From Takakia lepidozioides (Eukaryota; Streptophyta; Takakiopsida; Takakiales; Takakiaceae): DNA of 60,000 nucleotides. The notes beneath the pieces are model-generated. The model did no database searches, was not told the DNA's origin, and saw only the letters and a program-made list of their open reading frames with translations. Positions 10,830 through 21,798 of the stretch are shown here, piece after piece (within the stretch, counting starts at the first letter, position 1; the number at the start of each line of letters is the position of its first letter). Location: assembly GCA_030704615.1 (NCBI GenBank), contig CM060734.1, positions 49,866,042 to 49,926,041 of the forward strand, in the 5' to 3' direction. Made by a program: the position numbers and the translations under genes.

Positions 10830-11733
10830 TGGGGACATCAACCTTGGAGCGTGGGGGAGGAAATGCATGCTTAGCCCGGCTTAGCTAGCTTAGGAATCCG
10901 ATTGCAAAAACTTGTATTGTACAAAACGTGCTATAAATGAAACGGATTCCAAATGTTGTGTTTCCTATTTTGTTTGGAATGGTGATGCATGGTATGGTTG
11001 GCTAGTGTGTAGAATGCATGCTAGCTTATAAAAGTGGGAGAGGTAAATTGGTTAATCGTGTGTTTGCGTAGTGCTGAAATCGGGTGACCCCCATCCAAGG
11101 GGCAAGGAAACTTGCGACTTCTTTGGGAGTTCACGTGCTAGTGCGCACCTGGCGCGTGCGCGTACTATAACTGCGCTACCGAGGGGGTTGCCTTGTAGTG
11201 CGGGCTAACACGGAAGCTACGTGCTTCCGTTCACGTACTATAATCGTGTAGCCTCGGGACGAAGTCGTAGTGCGGCTTCGGCGTGTTCCCGTACCTCAGG
11301 CCATCATTCCAAGGCGGACCCAATTGTAGTGATTGGGGCGCACGGTTGGTTCAAGGTTATCTTCCTAGTCAAAGAGGGTTCCAGGTGAACCCTTGCTCAA
11401 GGTGATGCCAAAAGCGGCATCATGAGCGATCGCAAGCAATGTTGTTGCAGTAAGGCGATTCGATCCTCGGGGAGGATCGTTCCTTGGCCTTGAAGTAGGC
11501 CAAGAAGAGTGCACTGGGAGGAGCTGGAGAGGCTCCACCCTTGGCCGGGACTTGGAGGAAGTCGGCCGAACTAGCTAGTGGAGAGTAGAGTCAAGTGTGG
11601 GGTTTGGTTCTTTGCCATGGGACGCCATGGTACGGAAACAAACTCCTTGATGTGGGACGCCACAACTTGGATGTTCGTTTCTACAAAATGGACAAGTCGA
11701 TGAGGACATCGACTCCCTGTTGGTAGGGGTGTG
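10830..11733 (+). other. 3' untranslated internal region, second copy
   Basis: It closely matches 8486-9385, with a small number of substitutions and one- to few-base gaps. It carries the same purine-rich run just before the right LTR. No gene is evident. Confidence 0.6.
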
Positions 11734-12456
11734 TGTCGCGGCCCTTTGCCTTGAGGGCAGGGGGTCGGGACACATGAGGGGCTGCCCCTATGGTGGGGGC
11801 ATCGGCGATAGGTATGGGGGGCTGAAGCACCCTTGAGTGCCCAAGCCACTCAAGGAGGCGGAGGCGCTCACTAGGTGGAGCCCCGCACACCGGGTTGCGG
11901 TGGGGGTGGCTCCACAAGGGGTGGTGGTAGCTTAGCGGAACTTAGTGGGGGTGGCATAGGACTCACCATGGGGCGGAGACCTCGTGGTGGGAGTCGTGGG
12001 GAGTCTTGGGACTCAGCACGGTCCATAAGGGCCGTGGTGAGTGGGCCAAGACTCACCGCGACTCATCACCGGGAGTCGAGGGTTTTCGTGGTGGTTCGCC
12101 ATAAAATGGCATGGCTGGTTATGAAACCCCCACGGACAGCTATAGAAGTATATATAGGGAGTAGTGACCCCGAGAACGGTGCAAGCCCGTTGGTGACCAC
12201 AAACTAGTGAGTAAGCGAGCGAGCCGGAAAGTGACCAAAGAGTGGGGAGCTGTTCCGGACTGCCATCTACCAAAGGGAATTCTCCTAGTCCCAAATAGGT
12301 GGAGGGTTTAGAGGGAAGCGAAGGGGGACCGTTATGTCCCGGTGAGCAGCCGAAGCTCCAAGTTGGCCCGGACAGGCCAGGTTGGGAGTCAGGCGCGCGC
12401 ATCAAAGCGAGTAACTATGACTTGAAGGGGAGCTTACCGAAGTGAGGTGTGCGACA
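11734..12456 (+). repeat. Complete LTR, right end (723 bp)
   Basis: It begins TGTCGCGGCC and ends GTGTGCGACA, followed by the target duplication GTTTG at 12457-12461. It is nearly the same length and sequence as the middle LTR. TATATATAGG at 12149-12158 is the conserved promoter box. Confidence 0.85.
12149..12158 (+). promoter_or_regulatory. LTR TATA box, right LTR
   Basis: TATATATAGG at the same relative place as in the middle LTR. If active, this LTR would drive transcription rightward out of the element. Confidence 0.45.
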
Positions 12457-12461
12457 GTTTG

Positions 12462-13301
12462 TGTGTTGGAATGAATGTACTGCTTTGCCCAAAAAAAATG
12501 TTTGCTTTTAATATTCAGTTCTCTAGTGGACGATCTCCTCATTCCAAAGTCATGACCTCAATCATAATTCATCCGCAAACCTGCCATTGTTCTCGGCCAC
12601 AAAGAATATTCATGTGGGGGCCATGAAGAGGGATAAAAAATTAGGACATAGGCGACAGCTGATCCGCGGTAGTAGGGGGGGGGGTAAGCACGGAATTAGG
12701 GCCTGAACACGTGGATGCTTGCTGACGTGGCGTGAGCCTAGCCAGGCTCACAGGCTCACGCGCAAGCATTCCCCAAATCCGGCGAATGGTTTTTGCCAAG
12801 TATTCGGCTTTCGTTCTTGACTCAAATGATTTATAGGTCCCTGCAACCATCAATAGTGTCCAACACCTTGAACTTGGGATCACGCAATGATTTGAGCATT
12901 CTGATTTTCGAAGCTGCCTTCAAACATGATTTCGTTACCCTCTGGGTCCGAAGCCTTAACCTCCAACATAATTATTAGACTTCGAGTAGGCTCCACTTAT
13001 CGTCGTACGGGGTCCAGACGAGGAAATACGCGTCGCATTGGTGGCCCATCGTCTCGAGAGCGTCGGCGTGATGTTGAAGGTCATGAAAGTCGGAATGGCT
13101 GATCTGGTAGTTGAGTAAGCGACAACTCCAATGTATCTGGTTCCTGTGACTCCATGCTGCCAATACAAGATGCAAGAGTCCTAGAAGTGTAGCTTTACAT
13201 ACTGATTTGTGGTACTCATCCCTCCTCAGTGTGTATCAGGTACATTGAATGTGGAGTCTTCACCTTGAAGTTAACTTGGCCGACATCATCATTGTGACGT
13301 C
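12462..13301. other. Spacer between the two chromoviruses with coding-like relics on minus strand
   Basis: The spacer has a run of G at about 12672-12682. On the minus strand two short stretches look protein-like: around 13150-12977 (with HADALETMGHQCDAYF then VWTPYDDKWSLLEV) and around 12960-12790 (with EVKASDPEGNEIMFEG, then, in another frame, pieces such as RTKAEYLAKTIRRIWGML). They do not form a clean exon set and I do not recognise the family. They may belong to a decayed host gene or to the end of the inverted chromovirus. Confidence 0.3.
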
Positions 13302-13682
13302 TTATTGACGTGTAGCTCGGGACTTAGCTGGATATCGTTGATGAAACTCTTGGACTTTGTCAGAGGTATTGGCGAGGTTGGATGAAGGTTCCCACGTTCG
13401 TTCGCTGATGTCGTAGCCTTTCCAATATACGAAATACTCAAGACATTTATACTTGATGCGAGAGTCTAGGACTTCGTCGACTTCATACTCAATTTCCTGA
13501 TTGACTTCGATTGGTGGAGGTGGTACGGAAACTCTCCCTGGAATATTCGATGGATGATACAACTCCAACAATGAAACATGAAAGACAGGATGGATGCGCA
13601 TACTTCGTAGGAGTTCAAGCCGAAAACTGACCGGATTTATTTGTCGAATAATTTTGAATGGTCCTAGGCGTTGATAATTCAA
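13302..13682 (-). pseudogene. Integrase C-terminus with chromodomain (second chromovirus)
   Basis: The frame starts in the GPY/F region (MNYQRLGPFKIIRQINPVSF, HPVFHVSLLELY) and ends with a chromodomain: IEYEVDEVLDSR, LEYFVYWKGYDISERTWEP and SNLANTSDKVQEFHQR. Unlike the first element's chromodomain it keeps the classic W-K-G-Y...T-W-E-P pattern, so the peptide-binding aromatic residues are largely retained. This piece is intact although the rest of the element is broken. Confidence 0.85.
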
Positions 13683-13715
13683 CTTCCTTGATGGTTGCGA
13701 GGTTTGTATGTTCCG

Positions 13716-14852
13716 TCAAAGAAGCCACACACGATCTCCGACCTTGAACTGGGGTTGGAGTTGACGACGTTGATCTGCATACTCCTTGTATTGTTTTTGA
13801 GCTTTTGCGAGGTAGGATGTAAGCTCCTTGTGAATCGTAGCAAGATGAGTAGCAAAGTTTTCTGCAGCAGGGTTTCCAACAGTTTTCATGTGGAAAGGGT
13901 TTGCTAGAGGATGATGACCATAATTGGAGAAAAATGGAGTTTGTTTGGTCGAAGAATGTATAGTGTTGTTGTAGGCAAAATCAGCCAATGACATAAGATC
14001 CGTCCAATTATCTTGGTGGTAATTTATTGTACAGCGAAGATACTGCTCCAAAATCTGGTTTACACGTTCGGTTTGACCATCAGTCTGTGGATGATTAGCT
14101 GTAGAGATGTTGATCTTAGTATCCAACATATGAAATAATCCCCTCCAGAAATTTGATATGAACTGTGTTCATCGATAAGATACGATGTCCTTTGGGAGTC
14201 CATGAATGTGGTAGATATTATTGAGGAAGAGTCTTGCAGTTTCCTCGCTGGTAACCGTCTTATTACATGGAATGAAATGTGCCATCTTCGTAAAACGATC
14301 TACAATAATAAGGATTGAATTGGTAGTCTTGAAAATTGGAAGGTTCGTAATAAAGTCCATAGACACGGACGACCATGGACCCTTAAGAATGGGTAATGGT
14401 TGAAGAAGGCCGTAAGGTCGATGTCGTGGTCCCTTCGCTCTAGCACACCTGTCGCAAGATTTTATAAATTCTTTCACGAGTTTCCACATCTGCGGCCACC
14501 AATAGTCCCTGGATATCAATTCCAATGTTTTGTTGAAGTCGAAATGTCCTGCAGCCGAAAGATCATGACATGTTTGAAGAATTCGAAGTCGTATAGGTCC
14601 TGGAGGTACATAGAGAAATCCCTTAAAATTAAGTAAGTTATCTTTGAATTCGAAGTCATTTGTAACATGTGTGTTGTCTCGAGGTCGATTTAGTTGACTT
14701 CGTAGTGTCATGGCAAATTGGTCGCTCTTCAGTGCTTCCTGAATCTCCTTTATGATCTCTACATCGTCAGAGGTGGACATGGATAGCATATTAAATTGCA
14801 GATTTGCTGGTTTCAAGATGATGGATTTCTGTTGGTCGAAAGCTGCATTCAT
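13716..14852 (-). pseudogene. Integrase core (second chromovirus)
   Basis: Two overlapping-family pieces cover the integrase. The first has the zinc-binding region (AAGHFDFNKTLELISRDYWW, then CDRCARAKG) and the first catalytic Asp in SMDFITNLP. The second has the catalytic Glu in TDGQTERVNQILEQYL and the following helix region ADFAYNNTIHSST. A break between 14129 and 14169 removes or shifts the second catalytic Asp region, so the enzyme would be inactive. Confidence 0.85.
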
Positions 14853-14939
14853 TTCTTTTGGCCCAAGATACGATCGTCGAGAAAGAGCATCTGGTTTTCC
14901 TTGAAGATGTCCGGGACGGTAGGTAATAACAAAATCAAA

Positions 14940-16215
14940 CCTTGCTAGTGATACTCCATCTCGCTTGACGTCGATTCAAAACACGAGCACTCATAAAATA
15001 CTCGAGGTTTTTGTGATCGGTATAGATAGTGACCTGATGTTTAGCTCCCTCTAATAGATGACGCCACTCCTCAAAAACATCGATAATCGTTAGAAGTTAT
15101 TTGTCATGGATTTCATAATTGATCTCCGCAGCGGAAAATTTGCGAGAACGAAAGCCAACAGGGTGAAGTCGGTCATCTACACCGTGTTGAGATAGTATCG
15201 CGTCAAGTGCAAAGTCTGATGCAACTGCTTCCAAAAAGAATGGTTTAGATGGGTCTGCATGTACCAGTATTGGAGCCGTTGTAAATGTCTGCTTCAGCCT
15301 TTCAAATGCTTGGTCAGCCTTCTCGTCTTATACAAATTTGTCATTATCTGTGAGTCATGTCAATGGTGCAGCAATTTTGGAGTAGTCATTGATGAAGATT
15401 CTATAGAAATTTGAAAATCCTAGAAAACATTGTACATCTCGGACTGAAGTTGGTTTAATCCACTCGATGATGGTTTGTATTTTCTTCTGATCCATCAAGA
15501 CTCATTTGTCGGAAATAATATAGCCCAAAAATTCGACTTCAGATTGGTGGAAAATACATTTTTTCAACTTGGCATATAGTTTTTTTTCCCTCAATTTATC
15601 AAGGACAAGACGTACATGGCGACCATGTTCTTCTTCATTTTATGAAAATATCAAAATGTCGTCCAAGTAGATGACTACAAAATCATCTAAAAATTCTCAA
15701 AAGATGTCATTCATCATGTGTTGAAAAATTGCTGGAGCATTTGTAAGATCGAAAGGCATAACACGGTATTCGAAATGTCCGTACCTTGTGTGAAAAACAG
15801 TCTTCCATTTGTCTCCTTCTTTTATTCGTACAAGGTTGTAAGCTCATCTCAAGTCGATCTTTGTGACAAAATTTGCTTGTCCAAGTTGTTCGAGGAGTCC
15901 GGAAATCAACGGTAGTGGGTAACGATTTTTTATAGTGACTTTGTTGAGCCCACGATAGTCCACACACATGCGTAACGATCCGTCCTTCTTCTTCACAAAT
16001 AAGATAGGTGCTCCCGCGGGTGATTTTGAATTTTGAATGTCGAATGAAATTCTTTGACAAATTTTCATCAATGTATTCGCGTAAAGCAGCCAGCTCCGTT
16101 TGAGATAAATTGTAGATCGGGCCGAATGATGGTTGAGCTTCTTCTTGCAACTCAATTGCACAATCATAAGGTCGATGTTCTGACAACATGTCTGCATTTT
16201 TCTTCTCGAAAACAT
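14940..16215 (-). pseudogene. Reverse transcriptase and RNase H (second chromovirus)
   Basis: The fingers and palm are clear: [40 protein letters not shown] and FVTKIDLR. Around 15690-15660 the minus strand encodes DDFVVIYLDD, the catalytic Y-x-D-D box. The remainder of RT and RNase H can be followed only across several frame changes down to about 14940. Confidence 0.75.
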
Positions 16216-16559
16216 CCTAGAAATCTTGATATTGAGTGGGTAATGTCGAAGTACCTTGGTCTATTGTGGTTTTGATCGGAGTCGCATAAAGTGCAAATGT
16301 CGCGTCTTTATTCGTAGCTCTCATGAAGGCTCTAGCTCCAAGAAACATGGGTTGAATACCTTTGGTACTTTTGCATTTTAGTCTTGCCGAAATTTTTCAT
16401 GATCGCCAGTCGATGTTAGGATTATGAAGTACAAACCAAGGAAGTCCAAGGATTACATGATTTGTTGGAGACTGGATGACATTGAAAACAATATGTGATG
16501 CTTGATTTTTAAGCTTCACTTCAAGGGGTCGAGTTTCATGGTCAATATTTCCTGATGCT

Positions 16560-16976
16560 AACGGTCATCCATCGATGACTTCTATAGGGGCCGAGAATTT
16601 CTTTCTTACGAGCGTTAAATTGTGTTGCTTCGCAAAGTCTTTGTCAATAAAACACGCTGAAGCGCCCGAGTCCAAAAGTGCTTTTATGGAGATATTTCGA
16701 TTTTGCATCCTCATCTTTACTGGAACTGTGAAACAAGGTACAGGGTCTCGAGGTAGAAATAGACTTTTTTTTTGTGAAGAATTTGGGGTGTCCAGCCGTA
16801 TGGTCCCTACTGTGACTGGACATCTTCGTTTTCCGACCTCCTCGTATCGAACACTTGAGTGTGCCCCGAGCTTTGAATCTTCTCTTGTTGGGACAATTTA
16901 ATGCTATATGATCTTCTTCTCCGCAATAAAGACATAATCCATTCGAGCGCCGTCTTTGTTTTTCTTGTGGCGTCAA
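16560..16976 (-). pseudogene. Gag zinc knuckle and aspartic protease (second chromovirus)
   Basis: The frame starting at 16976 has a CCHC zinc knuckle, CLYCGEEDHIALNC, typical of Gag. About 200 bp later the minus strand reads LDSGASACFIDKDFAKQHN, a retropepsin active site with the D-S-G-A form intact, followed by the expected strand pattern to about 16560. The two parts are in different frames. Confidence 0.75.
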
Positions 16977-17176
16977 TGGCTTAAATCGGACAACATCAAT
17001 CTACATAGGATCATTACCGGATGTCTGATGGATCGTTGTGTTTGGTGCCGTAGTAGCAGCGGCATGGTGCGTCGTCGACCATCCAGATCGCTTCTCTTGA
17101 CGTCTTCCGAACAAACGATTATTGCATGCAATGACTTGGGTGATGAATTCGCTCACTGTACTCACGTTTGGCATTG

Positions 17177-17821
17177 TCAGCAACAATCACATAGAAACTG
17201 ACTAATGATGCTCTTATCATTCCAGTCGAGGTCGCACGCAAGTTGTCGAAATTTGGCAGCATAAATGGAAACATGGCGTGCTCCTTGTCGAAGATTTCGT
17301 ATCTTTGTCTCTGCAACTCTCTCTCTATCATTCTCTCCAAACGTTGCAGTGAACTCGGACATGAACGCTTCAATATATTGTATAGTAAATGTGAATTTTT
17401 CTCTAATAGCGGTGCAAACCAAGATAGGCAGTGCCTAATAGAAGGGTGCCCACGAATCCCACTTGAATACCTTCATCAGGGTAGCGTTGTGGGTGTAGTT
17501 GTAGGAACAATCGTACTTATTGAACAAAACCACAAAATCTTGATCTCGTCCCATCAATTTTCTCGGGCATGCTGACTTTTGGTTCCCTTGTAATCTGTTG
17601 AAGATTTGGAGGAACCGTTGCAGTAGGATTTGAACTCGTAAGGTTGAAGATCCATTGTTCGACTCATTCAACTCTGAAATTTGATGTTGCAAATTGTTGA
17701 GAGCGTTGCCAAGATCTTGAGACTGATCAGCTTGTAGTTGGGCAGTAGAGGCACAAAGTTCTTGCATCTGGAGCTGAAGACTCTGCAATGTAGCAACCAT
17801 TTCCGCAAATGTGTCTTCCAT
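17177..17821 (-). pseudogene. Gag N-terminal and capsid-like region (second chromovirus)
   Basis: The start at 17821 opens a Gln/Leu-rich coiled-coil-like segment (MVATLQSLQLQMQELCAST), as found at the beginning of many chromovirus Gag proteins. After a frame change near 17430, a capsid-type segment follows, with F-x-A-T-F-G-E-N-D-R-E-R-V-A-E at its centre and then YAAKFRQLACDLDW, matching the retrotransposon Gag helix pattern. Confidence 0.7.
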
Positions 17822-17859
17822 CTTAACTAACTAAGAAACAAACTTTAGTCTCACCAAAC

Positions 17860-18449
17860 TGTCAAGGACGAGAACATGACTGAACACAAACAAGAGTTCA
17901 GACTAGAGGTACAAGACTAGACAAGAAGTTAAGGTCGGCGTGGCCGAGTGCATGGTGAATAAACATGAATCAAGATGATCTTTATAACAATGGACAAGAG
18001 TACAAGATACTGGAACTCGACTCGAATACTGGAATGCTGGAAACTGGACTGGGGTACCAGATACTGGAAGCTGGACTGGAGTACTGGGACTGGGAACAAG
18101 AGTAGCTTGAACTTGTGTTGGCGAGACTGAAGAGTGTCCAGTCTCGCTGCCTATATATACTGGCTACTAAGAAGCTTCCCCTATGGAGGTTTCTTGCTGG
18201 AGAAGTTTCCAAGATTAAACAAAGGTTTCTTGATGAAGAAGCTTCCTTAAACAAATGAGGTATCTTGATGGAGAAATTTCATCCAAATGAAGCTTCTTGA
18301 GCAGTTTCCCAAGTTACTCTTGATAATTTGGTAAACTCTCGGTAACTTGGTAAGTAATGATAAATCATGGTAGATCATGGTAACTTCCGGTAACTTGATA
18401 ACTTCTGGTATTTACTCCTGGTAAGTTCCTCTGGGCTATGTCCGTGACA
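17860..18449 (-). repeat. 5' LTR of the second chromovirus (590 bp)
   Basis: On the minus strand it begins TGTCACGGACATAGCCC and ends CCTTGACA, a TGTCA/TGACA inverted repeat. A TATA-like TATATATAGG lies on the minus strand at 18159-18150. Inside are short repeats of the word TACTGGAA and variants of GGTAACTT. The next bases on the element side, TGGTGAGACTAAAG, sit where a tRNA primer site is expected, and do not look like the common initiator-Met tRNA site. Confidence 0.7.
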
Positions 18450-21400
18450 GGCTCGACAAGGCCCAAGAGGTGACTATTCACTTACCACTCGGCAGACGTA
18501 CCATTTATATGACGAGGCTTGAGCGCGCGCGTTCAGGGTGACGACATATTCGTCTGCGGGGTCGTGGTAAGTTACGGTGTAGGTTGGGCTCATTGAACTG
18601 CCTACCCGACTGCGGTTAGTGCAGGGGGTCCGTGGTCGTACATGGTGGCTATGGTCACTATCCAAGTCCTACCGCAAAGAGAAATCACGTACTCCTCTTC
18701 ACAGGGCGAGTTTGCGTTTATAAGTCCTACGGTATCTTACAATCTATTTAGTAACTACCTTCCAAGTCTTTGTGTTTTATTGTCTAATTCCTACTGCCTA
18801 GGCCCTCAAGCCGCCTATAGCTGGGACATGTTTTAATCTCTTTACAAGGCACCTACCGAGCCTAGGAAGAAGAGGGAAAATCTTCCTCTCTCAATGCCCC
18901 TCCTTCACCGAGTGCTTAAGTTCAAGTCACATCTAATGGAAGGGCCAACGCTTCCTACCCCAGTGCCTAAATACTTTGTCCTAGCAAAGCAGTGAACAAA
19001 ATTCCTATCATAATCCAATAGGTTTACCAAGTTCAATAAGGTGGTTCTAAGCCCCTCAAATCAATAAGTTCAATCAGTTTGATCAACGCATTTCAGGCTA
19101 TAATATGCACCACGTGCATCTATCCTATTCAAACAATTTCGCAAATCAGAACTGCTGGAAAATAAAAGAAAATAAGAAAATCAGGAAAAATACCTCCCTA
19201 TGGGAAATCACGTGGGGAATCCAAAGATTCCCTTGGCGCCTGAAGATGCCCGTGGGAACCCCGTGGGAACCCAATGAGAACCGAGGAACACCCGGGAACC
19301 ATTCCCTACCGCGGGGAACTGCCGCGGCCCTATCGGATGAATGAATCTTGCTGAGAGCTCATCCTGCCACTACATTCGTTAGTCCGGAACATGCATGCGT
19401 AAATAATAAAATAACCACTGGTGGGTCCAAGCCAGATTTCACTCCCTTACATTATTTTAAGGCGCTGGTGCGCTTTCCCTCCGTGGAAAAAGCCATCCTC
19501 TACCTTGGGCTCTGACACAAAGGCGCACTGTAGTCGAGTTTTTAGGACATAGTACTTTCTCTCCTCCCTTGTCTCTCAAGGTCTCCGCCTCTAGCTCACT
19601 ACTCACAGGCCCGCTTGGCTCTCTCTGGAGGCATAAGAACGCTCCCCTCTAAGGCTACGTCCTCCCAAAATCCTAGATTTTATCTACCACTGGCGCCTTA
19701 GATAACGGCTCCTAACGCTTAGAGGGGTATAAATTGAATCTAATAGCTAAAGGTAAGAATATCCCCCTTTAAGGGAATTTGCAGACGCATTGCCCTCTGG
19801 GTAAAACGCTCCCGCCACGTGGCGAGCGCTCCACGCGTAGCGGTCCAAGCCGTGGACCGCTGCGGTTAACGCCGGCGTCCGCCGGTAGCTTTCGGTGATC
19901 CTGCAGGTAAAGACCCGCCCTCTGCTCACACGCTTCAGGGTCTCACGTCTGAGCCACGCGGCTGATATACTTGATCTCAGTACGACTTAAGGTCAACGCT
20001 AGGGCCCCTCGCCCCGTACGTCGTGGCTAGGCCATGGCTGCCTCCACGCTTTTAGTAATCGAGTGCCTACTCTCTAGGCGCAGCCTCCCGGGCTGCTCGC
20101 GACTTTGGGGCAGCTACTGTCAAGCGAAATTAGCCCGCCTAAACCCCAAGACAAAAAAATGCAATCCACCCTCCCCTAGGCCTCCATGGATTGCTAGTGG
20201 GGGGGGGGGATTAACATATAGTGGCCTTATAGTGGCATTATATCATAGATCCAGTCTGCTAGCCTTCATTTTCCAAAGATTGCTATATATCAAATTAGTA
20301 ACCAAAAACACAAAGATTCTTTCTTCAAACAATTCAAATACAAGCATCTATTGGTATCTTTTCCAATAGGCTATAGGGTTCTTCCCCTTGTCAATTCTAG
20401 ACATGAAATAGTGGGATTCCACAATGCACTCTCCTCTTTTGAAGAGCCTAAATGAGATTTTCAACTTCAAGCTTTGCTTGGAAAATAAATGAATCACATA
20501 CATAAATGGTGAAATGGTAAGATGGGATCAACCTTTCTATGCGAGAGTGCTTGGGAGGCTCTATCGACTCAAGTAATGGTATTCTATGCGGCCTCCACTT
20601 GGGCTCTCGTCCATAAGTCCACACCAGCCCCTCCTACTCGTCTTCAAGTCACTTTCCTCCACATGAAATTGCTCTCTTCCTTCACAAATGAAATGGCTTA
20701 AAAGCCTACAAGCTAGGCCACTTGCCTTAGCTTACAAGAATTCTATCTAACTAGGGAGCTTCAAGCTCCACTCCCTAGGATCTAGCCCTTCCTCAAGCCA
20801 AAAACTATCAAGCACTACAACAACAAGCAAGAGGAAACTAATCAAATGAGCTAGATGAAGAACAAGAGAAGCCTTGTCCTTCTTTTATACTGTTTTTGAG
20901 CCTAATAAAATAATGGAAAATATTCATTAAACTATTATTTTCTTGGAGGATCTATAATATAATATTCAACATGGATGAAAAGTCTTAGAGGCAAATGAAA
21001 GCTATCTTTTCATCCATCCCATTGGATGATCAGTTGGCGCAAGTTGTCATTTCATCCATACAGCTCCTCAAGTCGAATTCCAAGATTTTTCATCCATCCA
21101 AGTAGTAGAAATGCAAATAATAGGCCATGTGAGTGCCGTCGACTCAATAATTTGGCCCCGCTGCTAATCAGATAAATCAGTAAACTTGGCGACAAACTAT
21201 AATAATATAATATAATTATATTATATTATATATTTATCAGCCTGTAAATTCTCAGCTCCATCGGTGGTAAGAAGTTGCGCTTCTCGCCATTCGTCGTATT
21301 TTCGCTTCACACAGATTTTGTGGTATTTTTGGAAATCAAATCCTTGGTGATGGCTCTGGGGTCTTTGATTTGCCACTGAGTCATAGGTTGTCTGGAGTCC

Positions 21401-21798
21401 CCTCCAGTTGTCCCGCACCGCTAACAGGTCCATGCTTCGCCATTTGAAGTCGTCCTAATCTGCTGTCATTCCGATGCGGCCAGCTGCTTTGTTACGATAT
21501 TTCATCGATGTACATGTCGCTTCCACCAATTGCCAAGCTCCTCGCCGTGTGTTCCTACTGGACTTGAAAGGCGGGAGAAAAGAGAGATCGCAATCTGGGA
21601 CTGAAACAGTCGTCTTCTAATGTTTGAATGGGATTACCTCGCCGTTTCTGGTACCGAATTGGCAGCCTAATCTGTTGTCAATGCAGCTTCCTACGATCAT
21701 CTTGACGCCAGAGTTCCACTCTTCGGTCGTCACAGACGCTGTCTAATTTTCTATGTGCTTTACCAACGATTTCCAGACAACTAACAAACTAACCTGTT
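18450..21798. other. Gene-poor interval
   Basis: No gene is recognised. A short minus-strand frame at 18665-18474 (with YHDPADEYVVTLNARAQASS) is unassigned. The stretch 18840-20200 is moderately GC-rich with stops in all frames. There is a G run at about 20200-20209. Near 20900 the minus strand carries GTATAAAAGAAGG followed by a pyrimidine-rich leader, like an LTR or gene promoter, but no paired LTR is seen. 21195-21240 is an A/T-only tract. Confidence 0.4.

Larger units (their letters stand above)
2491..12461 (+). mobile_element. Compound Ty3/Gypsy chromovirus flanked by 5-bp target duplication GTTTG
   Basis: The element is bounded by GTTTG at 2491-2495 and 12457-12461. From left to right it holds a 19-bp LTR stub, gag zinc knuckle, protease, reverse transcriptase, RNase H, integrase and chromodomain, a complete LTR (9386-10110), a second but 5'-deleted copy of the integrase end and chromodomain (10111-10829), and a second complete LTR (11734-12456). 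Both LTRs begin TGTCGC and end GCGACA, a 6-bp inverted repeat. The shape LTR-internal-LTR-internal-LTR with deletions suggests a tandem element formed by LTR recombination, later trimmed. The coding region is dead: stops at 2847 and 5376, frameshifts near 3440-3475, 4196 and 8227, and a DNA transposon at 5983-8147. Confidence 0.85.
13302..18449 (-). mobile_element. Second Ty3/Gypsy chromovirus, inverted, degenerate, one LTR
   Basis: Read on the minus strand from 18449, the element has a 5' LTR (18449-17860), gag (17821-16880), protease (about 16690-16560), RT (about 16215-15500), RNase H (about 15330-14940), integrase (14852-13716) and chromodomain (13682-13302). Many frameshifts and stops separate the pieces. 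No copy of the LTR start is visible downstream of the chromodomain, so the 3' end is deleted. Its proteins and LTR differ clearly from the element at 2491-12461, so it is another chromovirus lineage. Confidence 0.85.
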
